A stretch of 64,000 nucleotides of DNA from contig JAHJYA010000082.1 of assembly GCA_018826895.1 (NCBI GenBank), positions 120,965 through 184,964 of the forward strand, read 5' to 3'. The position numbers were made by a program, and so were the translations under genes. The stretch's first letter is position 1. Every line of letters starts with the position of its first letter. This document shows, piece by piece, positions 41,739 through 52,529 of the stretch. Under the pieces are notes generated by a model that was given only the letters and a program-made list of their open reading frames with translations, was not told where the DNA came from and did no database searches. This stretch comes from Gammaproteobacteria bacterium (lineage in GTDB: Bacteria > Pseudomonadota > Gammaproteobacteria > Pseudomonadales > Pseudomonadaceae).

Positions 41739-42503
41739 TCAGCCAAACAGGCCGCGCATGAGAAAGTACAAGAGCGATGGGCCGAGCAGGCAGCCCAGGG
41801 CGGTGTAGAACGCCGCGGTCAGACAGCCGTAGGGCACCAGTTTCGGGTCGGTCGCCGCCAGGCCCCCGGCCACGCCGCTGGAGGTGCCCATCAGGCCGCC
41901 GAAGATCACCGCACTGCGCGGGTTGTTCAGGCCGATATAGGGCGCCACGAAGGGGGTGGCGACCATCACCAGAATCGCCTTGATCAGGCCGGCGGCGATG
42001 GACAGCGCCATCACGTCAGAGGTCGCACCAATCGCAGCGCCGGTCACCGGCCCGACGATATAGGTCACTGCACCGGCGCCGATGGTGGTCAGGCTGACCA
42101 CGTCGGTGTAACCGAAGGCCATGGCCACACCCACGCCAGCGATAAACGAGGTGCCCACCCCGACAAACAACGCCAACACCCCGGCAAAACCGGCACGTTT
42201 AAGCTCATCGACGCTCACGCCAAAGGCCGTGGCGACAATCGCAAAGTCGCGCAGCATAGCGCCACCGAGCAGGCCGATACCGGCAAACAGGGGAATATCC
42301 ACCAGGCCCTTCTGCCCACCCGTATAAACGCCGCCGATATACGACAGCACCAGCCCGAGCAGGATGGCGATGGCCGAACCGTGCAGACGGCCTTTGGTGA
42401 AATTGTCGGAGATCCAGTAGGACACCCACATGGTGATGCCGATGATGGCAAAGCCACTGAGCAGGCTGTAGCTGGTGATCACTTTCATCAAGGATTCGTA
42501 CAT
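41739..42503 (-). CDS. madM: Malonate transporter subunit MadM
   Basis: A 254-residue membrane protein with about seven or eight helices. Segments LVLSYIGGVYTGGQKGLVDIP, IGAGAVTYIVGPVTGAAIGA and VIFGGLMGTSSGVAGGLAATDPKLVPYG match MadM. With MadL it imports malonate coupled to a cation gradient. It is the last gene of the mdc operon. Confidence 0.92.
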   Translation of the reverse strand: MYESLMKVITSYSLLSGFAIIGITMWVSYWISDNFTKGRLHGSAIAILLGLVLSYIGGVYTGGQKGLVDIPLFAGIGLLGGAMLRDFAIVATAFGVSVDELKRAGFAGVLALFVGVGTSFIAGVGVAMAFGYTDVVSLTTIGAGAVTYIVGPVTGAAIGATSDVMALSIAAGLIKAILVMVATPFVAPYIGLNNPRSAVIFGGLMGTSSGVAGGLAATDPKLVPYGCLTAAFYTALGCLLGPSLLYFLMRGLFG

Positions 42504-42507
42504 GGGA

Positions 42508-42915
42508 TCACCGTGGGGTCTTGGTCAGAGGGGCTTCGTTAACAGGCGACTCTTCAGCGCTGGGCTGGCCGATGCGGCTGAGCACCGGCACCATCAGGAA
42601 CCCGATGGCCACCGCAAGCGTGCCGGCGAGGATCGCCATAGGCCCGCCACTGAGCGCGCCGTAGACGTTCTGCTGGGCCGCCATGGCAACCACGATGGGA
42701 ATGTAGATAGCGCTCCAGAACTCCACGCCCTGCTCCGATTTACCGGTGAACAGGCCACGCTTATGCAGGTAACTGCCAAGAAAGATCAGCAGCATCATGG
42801 CGATGCCAACACCGCCGACGTTGGCGGGTATGCCGATAAGTTTGCCCAGCAGTTCACCAATAAAGATGCCTGCCAGGGTGCAGAACGCCAGGAAGGCGAC
42901 ACCGTAGATAATCAT
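42508..42915 (-). CDS. madL: Malonate transporter subunit MadL
   Basis: A 135-residue membrane protein with about four helices, matching MadL (MIIYGVAFLAFCTLAGIFIGELLGKLIGIPANVGGVGIAMMLLIF). It ends 4 bp before madM. Its start is preceded by AACAACAA (complement of 42915-42922), which fits the Hfq/Crc motif, between GAGGA and the ATG. Confidence 0.93.
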   Translation of the reverse strand: MIIYGVAFLAFCTLAGIFIGELLGKLIGIPANVGGVGIAMMLLIFLGSYLHKRGLFTGKSEQGVEFWSAIYIPIVVAMAAQQNVYGALSGGPMAILAGTLAVAIGFLMVPVLSRIGQPSAEESPVNEAPLTKTPR

Positions 42916-42978
42916 TGTTGTTGTCCTCGTTTTACGCAGCGAAGTTATTGTTTTTGTGCTTCGGTAAACGGTGCGGCG

Positions 42979-43905
42979 TTAGCGGCTGCGGCTTACCTCC
43001 TGACGCAACATGGCGTCCAGTGTATCCAGGCGGGCACCGCTAAAGGCGATGGCCTGGCCAGGTTCGAAGACGCGGCGGGCCAACCCGGTGAGCACGCCAC
43101 CGGGCGGCAGTTCCAGGTGCAGGCGTACGCCACGCTCATAGGCAGTCACCAGGGTGGCCTGCCAGTCGACGACACGGCTCATGTTGTAGGCCAGGTCATC
43201 GCGCAGGGCTTCGGGGTCGCGCAGCAGCCGCGCCGAGCTGCTGCTCAGGTAGCACACCTTGGGGGTTTGTAGTTGTACGTTGGCGAAGGCCGCGGCGAGT
43301 TCGCCAGCCGGTGCATCGAGCAACGCGCAATGCGAGGGCACACTCATGGCCAGGCGCTTGGCGGCCCCGGCACCGAGGGTGCGGGCGCGCTCGGCGACAG
43401 CGGCCATGGCCGCCTCGCTGCCGGCGATCACCAATTGGGTTTCGGCGTTTATGTTGGCCAGGTAGACCGCTCCCTCGGCTTCGCTCAGCAAGCGCTCCAC
43501 ACGGGTCTGATCCAGGCCAATTATCGCCGTCATGCCGTAGCCGCTCGGGTAGGCACGCTGCATCAGCTCGCCACGCAGGGCGACCAGGCGCAGCGCATCA
43601 GCGAAATCCAGCGCACCGGCCACCACCGCAGCGGCGTAGGCGCCGATGGACAGGCCGGCGACATAGTCGGGGCGATGGCCGCGCTCGGCCAGCAGCCGGG
43701 CAGCCGATACGCCGGCAAGCAGCAGGCACAGTTGCACCGCGCGGGTGCTGCGCAGCGCCTCGGCCGAGTCCAGCGCACGCACGTCCTCATCCAGCGCGGT
43801 GCTGGCCTGCTCCAGACAGGCCCGCACCACAGGCGTATCGGGCAACGCCTGGAGCATGCCGGGCTGCTGCGCGCCCTGGCCGGGGAACGCCCAAAGCGTG
43901 CTCAT
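42979..43905 (-). CDS. mdcH: Malonate decarboxylase epsilon subunit MdcH (malonyl transferase)
   Basis: A 308-residue FabD-like acyltransferase: WAFPGQGAQQPGML at the start, nucleophile in AGLSIGAYAAAVVAGAL and catalytic His in SVPSHCALLDAP. It loads malonyl from malonyl-CoA onto the prosthetic group of MdcC. Its ATG overlaps the mdcG stop region by 4 bp. Confidence 0.92.
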   Translation of the reverse strand: MSTLWAFPGQGAQQPGMLQALPDTPVVRACLEQASTALDEDVRALDSAEALRSTRAVQLCLLLAGVSAARLLAERGHRPDYVAGLSIGAYAAAVVAGALDFADALRLVALRGELMQRAYPSGYGMTAIIGLDQTRVERLLSEAEGAVYLANINAETQLVIAGSEAAMAAVAERARTLGAGAAKRLAMSVPSHCALLDAPAGELAAAFANVQLQTPKVCYLSSSSARLLRDPEALRDDLAYNMSRVVDWQATLVTAYERGVRLHLELPPGGVLTGLARRVFEPGQAIAFSGARLDTLDAMLRQEVSRSR

Positions 43906-44534
43906 GCTGCCGTCCGCTCAGCGCGCCAGGGGTCGCTGAGCAGCAGCGGCCCGGCCTGGGTTTTCAACAATACACGCGGTGCAGCGCTGGCCCACTCGCG
44001 CAGCGCCACAGCGCCTAGCGGGGTTTCCAGTTGCACGTCGATGCGCCCCGGCGCCTCGTCCAACACTGAGCACAGGGTACGTGCCCACTCCCGCGGCAGC
44101 GGATACAGCGCCCGCAGCAGCAGGTCCAGATCGCTATCCAGGTGCGCGGCCGACACCCCACTGGCCAGCTCGAAACCCAGGCTGCCGGTTACGCCCCAGG
44201 CCAGGCCGAGGTCGGCGAAACGGGGTTGCAGGTGCGCCAGGGCACGCAGTGCCGGCCAGTGCGACTGCGGATGATTGCGCCAGCGTCCCGCACGGGCGAC
44301 CGCTTCCGGGCTGACCAGGCGGCGAATATCGGCCACGCGCATCCAGCTCGCATAACGGTGTTCGCGCGCTGCGCCGCGTATGCCTACGGCGACCCAACCC
44401 GCCTCGGCAGCAGCCCGACGCACCACCACCGGCACATGCCCGCCCAAGGCGACGCGAGCCCAGGCCGGCGCCTCCTGGGGCAGGTGCTCAGGGCGCAGGC
44501 CCCAGAGCAGATCATGTGGACGTGGCGTATGCAT
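43902..44534 (-). CDS. mdcG: Phosphoribosyl-dephospho-CoA transferase MdcG
   Basis: A 210-residue nucleotidyltransferase: VTGSLGFELASG and HLDSDLDLLLRALYP supply the Gly-Ser and paired-Asp motif. It attaches the 2'-(5-triphosphoribosyl)-3'-dephospho-CoA group made by MdcB to a serine of MdcC. It lies 9 bp after mdcE. Confidence 0.92.
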   Translation of the reverse strand: MHTPRPHDLLWGLRPEHLPQEAPAWARVALGGHVPVVVRRAAAEAGWVAVGIRGAAREHRYASWMRVADIRRLVSPEAVARAGRWRNHPQSHWPALRALAHLQPRFADLGLAWGVTGSLGFELASGVSAAHLDSDLDLLLRALYPLPREWARTLCSVLDEAPGRIDVQLETPLGAVALREWASAAPRVLLKTQAGPLLLSDPWRAERTAA

Positions 44535-44543
44535 GTCGCTCTC

Positions 44544-45350
44544 CTACCACTGCGCGCGCAGCAGTTCCCGCACCTGGGATGAGGCCGCGCGGTTGGCGGC
44601 GCCCAAGCGGCTGCGCAGATCACAAGGGCTGCTGGCGATATCGGCCAGGGCACGGCTAAGCGCCTCCTGCACACGGCTCAGGTCGGCGGTCGTCGGCTGC
44701 GTCACTTGCTGAACATCGAGGATGTCGGCGAGTAGCCCGAGCGAGGCGTAGTTGTCCAGGTCGTAGGCCATCGGTGGCACCTCGGCGGCCAGCGCTTCCA
44801 GCTCCTCGACGCTGCGCAGGGTGATGCGCGCCGCCGCCGCCTTGCCCATGGCGTGGACCATCACCCCACTGTCGCGCAGGGCGATCAGCCGGTTGGCCTG
44901 GTAGCCGTGGGCGAGAAAGGCACCGGACATGGCCTTGCCGACCAATAAGCCAATCACCGCATGCCCGGCCAAACGTGCCCGGGCATAGGCGTCCACCGCA
45001 CCGGCGAGGGCCTGGTGGATGCCATAGGCTTCTTCGCGGCGGCCATAGGCCTGGCTCGGCACATCGACAATGGCGATCAATGCACGTTTGTGCGGACTGT
45101 TGCGGTCTGCCTCGATGGCCGCGTCCACCGCCTGGGCCAGGCCCCAACCTTCGAGTAGGCCGACCTCGCCATTACGCGCGCGGGGAAAGGGGTTATTTTC
45201 GTCAGCGATTACCGCGAGGTAACGCACCGCCTGGCCCGCCAGCTCGCCATCGGCCACACGCAATGAGGCAGGCAGACCGTCCAGCGGCTGGGCGTTGCCT
45301 GTCAGGGCCTGGAACCAGTGCAGGCCACGTTGTTCCTGTGCAGTACTCAT
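44544..45350 (-). CDS. mdcE: Malonate decarboxylase gamma subunit MdcE
   Basis: A 268-residue carboxyltransferase-like subunit with AIVDVPSQAYGRREEAYGIHQALAGAVDAYARARLAGHAVIGLLVGKAMSGAFLAHG and AHMGKAAAARITLRSVEELEALA. With MdcD it decarboxylates malonyl-S-MdcC. Biotin is not needed in this version, in keeping with the absence of madB/madF genes. Confidence 0.93.
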   Translation of the reverse strand: MSTAQEQRGLHWFQALTGNAQPLDGLPASLRVADGELAGQAVRYLAVIADENNPFPRARNGEVGLLEGWGLAQAVDAAIEADRNSPHKRALIAIVDVPSQAYGRREEAYGIHQALAGAVDAYARARLAGHAVIGLLVGKAMSGAFLAHGYQANRLIALRDSGVMVHAMGKAAAARITLRSVEELEALAAEVPPMAYDLDNYASLGLLADILDVQQVTQPTTADLSRVQEALSRALADIASSPCDLRSRLGAANRAASSQVRELLRAQW

Positions 45351-46204
45351 GCTTGTGCTCCCTGGTAAGCGCTGCGCACGGCAGCGGCATCGGCCTGAAC
45401 GCTGGTGTCGACCGCGCGCAGGCGTTCGAGGAACCAGGCGTGGCGACGGCTGCGTTCGCTCTCGGGTTTGCCCTGGGCGAACAGGCGGTGCAGCTCGCCG
45501 CGGATCGCTTCAACGTCGTCGGCGACATAGCCGTCGACCAGCCCGCTGGCGTGGCGTTGCTCGCCACCGGTCAGGCTCCAGATAAAGGGCCGATCGCGCG
45601 AATCGTATTCATCCAGCCCGGCTTCCTGCTCGATCACCTGCGGGCCGTTCAGCCCCAGGCGGGCCTCGCGGGTGACCAGCAGATAACTGCACAGCCCGGC
45701 CGCGATGGACATGCCGCCGAAGCAGCCGACCGGGCCGGCGACCAGGCCGATCACCGGCTGGTACTGGCGCAGCTCGACAATGGCCGCCTGAATCTCGGCG
45801 ATGGCCGCCAGGCCGAGGTTGGCTTCCTGCAGGCGCACGCCGCCGGTTTCCAGCAACAGCACGGCACGGGTCGGGATGCCGTTACGGTTGTCTTCGGCGG
45901 CCAGCTCCAGGCTGCCGGCAATTTTCGCCCCGCCCACTTCGCCGAGGCTGCCGCCCTGGAAGGCGCCTTCAATGGCCACGATTACTGCCGGCTGGCCATC
46001 GATCAGCCCCTTGGCCACCACCACGCCGTCGTCGGCCTGGGGCACGATGCCCTGCTTGGGTAGCCAGGGCGAAATCAGCCGGGCGAAGGGATCGATCAGC
46101 TCACGAAACGTGCCAGCATCGAGCAAGGCACGGGCACGCTGACGGGCGCCAAGTTCGGTAAAGCTGCGCTGCGCCAGCAGGCGCTGAATGTTCTGATCAG
46201 CCAT
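45347..46204 (-). CDS. mdcD: Malonate decarboxylase beta subunit MdcD
   Basis: A 285-residue carboxyltransferase-fold subunit: FTELGARQRARALLDAGTFREL at the N-terminus, VIVAIEGAFQGGSLGEVGGAKIAGSLELA and AAGLCSYLLVTREARLGLNGPQVIEQEAG. It forms the decarboxylase core with MdcE. Start and stop codons overlap neighbours by 4-8 bp. Confidence 0.93.
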   Translation of the reverse strand: MADQNIQRLLAQRSFTELGARQRARALLDAGTFRELIDPFARLISPWLPKQGIVPQADDGVVVAKGLIDGQPAVIVAIEGAFQGGSLGEVGGAKIAGSLELAAEDNRNGIPTRAVLLLETGGVRLQEANLGLAAIAEIQAAIVELRQYQPVIGLVAGPVGCFGGMSIAAGLCSYLLVTREARLGLNGPQVIEQEAGLDEYDSRDRPFIWSLTGGEQRHASGLVDGYVADDVEAIRGELHRLFAQGKPESERSRRHAWFLERLRAVDTSVQADAAAVRSAYQGAQA

Positions 46205-46496
46205 GGGTCAGTTCCTCCAGGCCTTGCTCAAGACGCAGGCGCACCACACCGGGGGTGGCGCCAAAGTCGTGGATGGCGATGTTCAGCGCCGGCAATTGCT
46301 GCTCGCGGAACATGCGCTCGAACAACTGCTGCCAACGTGGCGCGCTGCCGTTAACCGAGGTCACCACCTGGATCGCCAGGGTGCCGGCCTGGCCCGGTTC
46401 GAGCAGCACTTCCAGGTCGCCGGAGCCGACACAGCCGACCAGCGCACGGCCCTGGGCCGGTTGCCCGGCGGGGAATTCGAAGGACAGGGTTTCCAT
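46197..46496 (-). CDS. mdcC: Malonate decarboxylase acyl carrier protein MdcC (delta)
   Basis: A 99-residue acyl carrier subunit starting METLSFEFPAGQ. The serine that carries the triphosphoribosyl-dephospho-CoA group is in GCVGSGDLEVLLE and counts as Ser25, the position known from Klebsiella MdcC. It shuttles acetyl and malonyl groups between MdcA and MdcDE. A longer frame to 46658 runs into mdcB and was not used. Confidence 0.93.
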   Translation of the reverse strand: METLSFEFPAGQPAQGRALVGCVGSGDLEVLLEPGQAGTLAIQVVTSVNGSAPRWQQLFERMFREQQLPALNIAIHDFGATPGVVRLRLEQGLEELTHG

Positions 46497-46497
46497 T

Positions 46498-47376
46498 TCA
46501 GTGACTCCCAATCTGCGCCGGCAGGCCATGCTGCAGGCGGTCGAGGAATAAGGCGGCGGCGAGCAGATCGGCGGCGCCACCGGGCGAGGCGCGCAGGCGC
46601 AACATGTCGCGTTCCAGTTCACGCAGGCGCCGGCGCCCGGCCAGGCTGGTGCTGCCACCGGCCTTGAGTACGGCTTGCGCGCCCTGCTGCATGCAAGTCA
46701 GCCCGGCGATGCCGGCGCGGTAGAGCACGCAGGTGTCGGCCAGCTGGGTCATGATCGCCAGGAGGGCATCGAGCCGGGCGCCCTGCTCGCCGGCACCGGC
46801 AGCGCGGCTGCGTGCCAGTTGCGGCAGCGCCTGCTGGATCACGGCGGGGAAACCCAGTTGCGCTTCCTCACGGGCGCCATGCACGCCATACAAACGGCAG
46901 ACCTGGGCACCATGGCTATCGCCGCTGGCCGGCAAGGCGCGATCGCTCAACAGGGCAAGGCGCGCGGCACGCACGGCCACCTGAGCCGGCGCCAGCGCCC
47001 TGGTGTCCAGCGCCGCAGCGGCGCTGAGCAGCCCCAGCGCCCAGATCGCCCCACGATGGGTATTCACCCCGCCGGTGACGCGCAGCATCTCCACTTCACC
47101 ATCGCGACCGATGCGGCCCACGTCTTCACGCAGTGCCTGGGTGATCGCGCCACGTTGCTGCGCCGCCTCGGCCATGGCCTTGAAGCAGGGCCACAGCGAC
47201 AGCGCCGAAGCGTGCATCAAACCCAAGTGCAAATCCGTGTGGGCGCCGCTGCCGCGACGGTCGACCAGGCCCGGCTTGGGTGACAGGTCGGCCTCGTCGA
47301 TCAGCGCATCGACCGCCAGGTCGGCCAGCCACTCCCCTAATGAGAGCTTCGGCTGTAGTGCTGTGAGTGCGTTCAT
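46498..47376 (-). CDS. mdcB: Triphosphoribosyl-dephospho-CoA synthase MdcB
   Basis: A 292-residue CitG-like protein: [43 protein letters not shown] and [20 protein letters not shown]. It makes the MdcC cofactor precursor from ATP and dephospho-CoA. ATG 47376 has GGAG six bases upstream; a GTG directly before it is too close. Start and mdcA stop share one base. Confidence 0.92.
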   Translation of the reverse strand: MNALTALQPKLSLGEWLADLAVDALIDEADLSPKPGLVDRRGSGAHTDLHLGLMHASALSLWPCFKAMAEAAQQRGAITQALREDVGRIGRDGEVEMLRVTGGVNTHRGAIWALGLLSAAAALDTRALAPAQVAVRAARLALLSDRALPASGDSHGAQVCRLYGVHGAREEAQLGFPAVIQQALPQLARSRAAGAGEQGARLDALLAIMTQLADTCVLYRAGIAGLTCMQQGAQAVLKAGGSTSLAGRRRLRELERDMLRLRASPGGAADLLAAALFLDRLQHGLPAQIGSH

Positions 47377-49037
47377 CACCAGCTCCTGAACTTGGCGGGC
47401 GGGTTGTACAGGCCGCCCGACCAGTCGACCAACTCGGCGATGCTTTTGGCGGCGAGCAGTTCGCGGCTGGCATCGGCGCGGCGAATGCCGAGGTCTTCGG
47501 GCAGCGCGATCAGCCCTTCGCGGCGCATGCGCGCGGTGTCTTTCGGGTTGTGGCGCAGGCCGATGGCAGTCACCCCAGCGACCGCAGCAATCATCGCCTG
47601 GCGCTCTTCCAGCGAGCGCGCCTTGTACAGGTAGGCAATGCCTTCCTCGGTGAGCAAATGGGTGACGTCATCGCCGTAAATCATGATCGGCGCCAGCGGC
47701 ATGCCGACTTTCTTGGCCATGTCCACGGCGTCGAGCTGCTCGACGAAGGTGGGTTTGCCGCCCTCTTGGAAGGTCTCGACCATCTGCACCACCAACTTCT
47801 TGCCGCGCTCGAGCAGCGGCGCTTCACTGTCGCCTGGGCGCATGTCCAGCCAGGCAGGCGTCGAATGACGTCGACCGCGCGGGTCGTGGCCCATGTTCGG
47901 CGCGCCGCCGAAGCCGGCCAGACGGCCACGGGTGACGGTGGAGGAGTGGCCATCGCCATCGACCTGCAGGGTGGCGCCGATAAACAGGTCCACCGCGTAC
48001 TGCCCCGCCAGCTGGCACATCATGCGATTGGAGCGCATCGAGCCGTCGCGGCCGGTGAAGAACACGTCCGGGCGCTGGGCGATATAGCCTTCCATGCCCA
48101 GTTCGGTGCCGAAGCAGTGCACGCTCTCGACCCAACCGGTTTCAATGGCCGGGATCAGCGTCGGGTGCGGGTTGAGGGTCCAGTTGCGGCAGATCTTGCC
48201 CTTCAGGCCCAGGGATTCGCCGTAGGTCGGCAGGATCAGCTCGATGGCAGCGGTGTTAAAGCCGATGCCATGGTTGAGCGACTGCACGTTGTGTTTTTCG
48301 TAGATGCCGCGGATCGCCATCATCGCCATCAGCACATGCACCGGCTTGATATGGCGCGGGTCGCGGGTAAACAGCGGCTCGATATAGAACGGTTTGTCCG
48401 CCACCACCACGAAATCGACCCAAGAGGCGGGAATGTCCACGCGCGGCAGCTCGTCAACGATCTCGTTGACCTGGAAGATCACGATGCCGTCGCTGAAGGC
48501 CGTGGGTTCGACCAAAGCGGGAGTGTCTTCGGTGCTCGGCCCGGTGTAGATATTGCCGTGGCGGTCGGCCTGGAAACCGGCAACCAGCGCGACATTGGGG
48601 ATCAGGTCCACCAGCAGGCGCGAATACAGCTCGATATAGGTGTGGATGGCGCCGACTTCCATCTGCCCGTCTTCGAGCAACTGGCCGATGCGCAGGCTCT
48701 GCGGCCCGGCGAAGGAGAAGTCGAGCTTGCGCGCGATGCCACGCTCGAACAGGTCGAGGTGCTCGGCACGGCTGACGCTGGGCATGATCATGTGCAGGTC
48801 GTGCAGGCGGCTGGGGTCGGCCTGGGCCAGGGAGCGCGAGAGGAAATCCGCCTGCTTCTGGTTGTTGCCTTCGAGCACCACGCGATCACCAGGGGCGACC
48901 AAGGCTTCGAGGGCCGCGACAATTTTGTCGCTGGGCAGGACCACGCCATCGGCGAGGGTGCGCACCTGATCGAGACGCCGCGCTTTTTCAGCGCGACGAC
49001 GCGACCACTGCGGCGGTGGGGATATTGTTGTTGTCAT
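47376..49037 (-). CDS. mdcA: Malonate decarboxylase alpha subunit MdcA
   Basis: A 553-residue acetyl-S-ACP:malonate ACP transferase with [51 protein letters not shown] and [25 protein letters not shown]. It exchanges malonate for acetate on MdcC. ATG 49037 has GGAG six bases upstream; a GTG at 49049 is less likely. Codons 2-5 contain AACAACAA, an Hfq/Crc-type motif. It is the first gene of mdcABCDEGHLM, all minus strand and mostly overlapping. Confidence 0.95.
   Translation of the reverse strand: MTTTISPPPQWSRRRAEKARRLDQVRTLADGVVLPSDKIVAALEALVAPGDRVVLEGNNQKQADFLSRSLAQADPSRLHDLHMIMPSVSRAEHLDLFERGIARKLDFSFAGPQSLRIGQLLEDGQMEVGAIHTYIELYSRLLVDLIPNVALVAGFQADRHGNIYTGPSTEDTPALVEPTAFSDGIVIFQVNEIVDELPRVDIPASWVDFVVVADKPFYIEPLFTRDPRHIKPVHVLMAMMAIRGIYEKHNVQSLNHGIGFNTAAIELILPTYGESLGLKGKICRNWTLNPHPTLIPAIETGWVESVHCFGTELGMEGYIAQRPDVFFTGRDGSMRSNRMMCQLAGQYAVDLFIGATLQVDGDGHSSTVTRGRLAGFGGAPNMGHDPRGRRHSTPAWLDMRPGDSEAPLLERGKKLVVQMVETFQEGGKPTFVEQLDAVDMAKKVGMPLAPIMIYGDDVTHLLTEEGIAYLYKARSLEERQAMIAAVAGVTAIGLRHNPKDTARMRREGLIALPEDLGIRRADASRELLAAKSIAELVDWSGGLYNPPAKFRSW
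49025..49032 (-). promoter_or_regulatory. Hfq/Crc-type CA motif at the mdcA start
   Basis: On the mRNA strand AACAACAA begins 3 nt after the ATG, within codons 2-5 of mdcA, inside the initiation region. It fits the AAnAAnAA consensus, pointing to catabolite repression of malonate use. Confidence 0.5.
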
Positions 49038-49090
49038 TAAAGACTCCACGAGTTCCGCTGTCGTGGAGCCACCTTAGGGGCGTGACCTCT

Positions 49091-49145
49091 GGGTCATCAA
49101 TCAAGTAAACGGGCGTTCTTTTACGCTCAGGTTAACGATTGACCC
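49091..49145. promoter_or_regulatory. Imperfect dyad upstream of mdcA, candidate MdcR operator
   Basis: GGGTCA (49091-49096) mirrors TGACCC (49140-49145), and a central GCGT-TCTTTT-ACGC (49113-49126) is palindromic. The dyad lies 54-108 bp upstream of the mdcA start, the position expected for a LysR activator. The rest of the 49038-49391 gap holds an inverted repeat GTAGGCGC ... GCGCCTAC (49167-49284) of the REP class and no gene. Confidence 0.45.
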
Positions 49146-49391
49146 TGCAACCCGATTGGCTTGTGTAGGCGCGAAGGGGCACCTGCAGGGAGGCAACAGC
49201 TCGCTCAGACATATCCAAACGATTGCAGCCACCGCGCAAGATCGGTGGAGCCCGCGCTATTCGCTGCGGGGGCGCAGCGCCTACGAAAAGCCCTCTTAGT
49301 TGCTGGAACCGAAGGCGGCACCGCGCCTTGGTTAACTAAGCCCGACAGACCGGGCATACTGGCGCCCTCGTCCCTGTAGCCCTGTCTCCCC

Positions 49392-50924
<1,533 letters not shown>

Positions 50925-50978
50925 ACCATACGCCGCGTGCAGTGGGTGCGCGCGGCGCACCCTACACAGCGATCAGGT

Positions 50979-51890
50979 TCAGCCTACGTATTTCTGCAGG
51001 TTGGCCATCATTTCCTTGAGCGCTGCCACGTTGTCGGCCGGATGGGCGGCGCCTTCGAAATCACAGATTTGCTGCCAATGCGCGGCCACGTCTTGCGGGC
51101 TGAAACCTTCGCGCGGGTCGAAACCGGCGCCAAGGCTGCGCTCCCAGCGCACCTTGCCGATCCAGCCGCCGCCGACCTCGAACAACCCGGCCGTGTCCTC
51201 GCAAGCCGCACTGGCCAGGTAGACCACCAACGGGCTGACCAGCTCGGGCTTGAGCTGCTCGAACACCTGCGGCGGGATCAAGCCTTCGGTCATGCGTGTG
51301 CCGCCAGTGGGGGCGATGGCGTTGACCAGAATGTTGTTCTTGCGCCCTTCGATAGCCAGGGTGCGCGTCAGCCCATACAGACCGAGCTTGGCCATACCGT
51401 AGTTGGACTGGCCGAAGTTGCCGTAGATACCCGAGGTGGACGAGGTGAAGATGACCCGCCCATAGCCCTGCTCGCGCAGGTGCGGCCAGGCAGCGCGGGT
51501 GACCTTGTAGGCGCCCTCGACATGGACCTTGTAGACCAGGTCCCAATCGCTGTCGTCCATCTTGTGGAAGGTCTTGTCGCGCAGAATGCCGGCGTTGTTG
51601 ACCACCGCATCAATACGGCCGAACGCATCCAGCGCATGCTGGACGATCTTGTCGCCATCGGTCACCGAATCATGGTTGGCCACGGCCGTGCCGCCAGCAG
51701 CACGGATTTCTTCGACCACCTTGTCAGCCGCCGAGGCATTGGCGCCCTCGCCATGGGTGCTGCCACCCAGGTCGTTGACCACCACGCGGGCGCCCTGCTT
51801 GGCGAACAGCAGCGCATGGGCGCGGCCCAGGCCACCTCCAGCTCCGGTGACGATAACAACCTGGTCGTTGAAACGGATGGCGTCGCTCAT
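50979..51890 (-). CDS. Short-chain dehydrogenase (hydroxyacyl-CoA dehydrogenase-like)
   Basis: A 303-residue [32 protein letters not shown] (coenzyme motif with NDLGG typical of the 17-beta-HSD4/MFE-2 type), [10 protein letters not shown] and the catalytic [10 protein letters not shown]. It probably acts on 3-hydroxyacyl-CoA. ATG 51890 follows GGAG by 7 nt; the ORF upstream lacks family similarity. It is monocistronic. Confidence 0.85.
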   Translation of the reverse strand: MSDAIRFNDQVVIVTGAGGGLGRAHALLFAKQGARVVVNDLGGSTHGEGANASAADKVVEEIRAAGGTAVANHDSVTDGDKIVQHALDAFGRIDAVVNNAGILRDKTFHKMDDSDWDLVYKVHVEGAYKVTRAAWPHLREQGYGRVIFTSSTSGIYGNFGQSNYGMAKLGLYGLTRTLAIEGRKNNILVNAIAPTGGTRMTEGLIPPQVFEQLKPELVSPLVVYLASAACEDTAGLFEVGGGWIGKVRWERSLGAGFDPREGFSPQDVAAHWQQICDFEGAAHPADNVAALKEMMANLQKYVG

Positions 51891-51998
51891 GCAGCAGCTC
51901 CTCGGCAGATTAACAGTGCCCCGAGTGTCCAGCAGACGCGCCGCAGTCACAACCGATACGAGCGCCGCTGAATAGTGCGCGATAACGCAGTGGGATGA

Positions 51999-52529
51999 TC
52001 AGGCCAGGCGAATCAGACTCAGGTGGTTATACAAATGCAGCACATGGGCCTGGGCGTACTCGCCATGGCTCAGTGCGCCATAGGCAAAATGCGGCTGCAG
52101 TTCACCCTGGTACGCGGCGAAGTCGGCAAAGGCGCGCTGCAGACGCTCGAGTGCCTGCGCCTGAGTAGCAGGTGCATCGAGCGCTGCGGCGCCAGGAATC
52201 ACCTCATCCAGCGGGTGACGCATCGCCCCGCGGGCAGCAAATACGCTGAACGCCATTGGCCCGACGCTGCTGCGAAACCAGGCTGGTTTGAGCTGCGGAT
52301 AGCCGCTGATGGAATACTCGATGCTCTGCGCGCAGTGGTTGAACACCTCGGCTGGGCTCCATCCCTTGAGGCTGACCAGCTCGCGCCCGGCCAGGTTCGC
52401 CAGGGCCTGCTGCGCCCCTGCCAGGTTCAAGGGCGCAGGTGCGACCCCACTAGGCAGCGCCCAGAACCCCGCACCCAACAGCGCCACGCCGCCTACAGCA
52501 GCTCCTTTCAAGACGGTTCGTCGCTGCAT
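51999..52529 (-). CDS. DUF1569 protein with Tat signal
   Basis: A 176-residue protein. The N-terminus MQRRTVLKGAAVGGVALLGAGF is a twin-arginine signal (RRTVLK), so the folded protein is exported. The mature part (ELVSLKGWSPAEVFNHCAQSIEYSISGYPQLKP ... HGEYAQAHVLHLYNHL) fits the DUF1569 family, related to DinB-like four-helix metal-binding proteins; His residues in FNHC and YNHL could be ligands. It overlaps the hydrolase gene by 22 bp. Confidence 0.75.
   Translation of the reverse strand: MQRRTVLKGAAVGGVALLGAGFWALPSGVAPAPLNLAGAQQALANLAGRELVSLKGWSPAEVFNHCAQSIEYSISGYPQLKPAWFRSSVGPMAFSVFAARGAMRHPLDEVIPGAAALDAPATQAQALERLQRAFADFAAYQGELQPHFAYGALSHGEYAQAHVLHLYNHLSLIRLA

Noticed and set aside
47367..49040. 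557-codon open frame on the plus strand
   Set aside because: Exact antisense of mdcA; the translation is rich in His, Val and Gln and has no domain.
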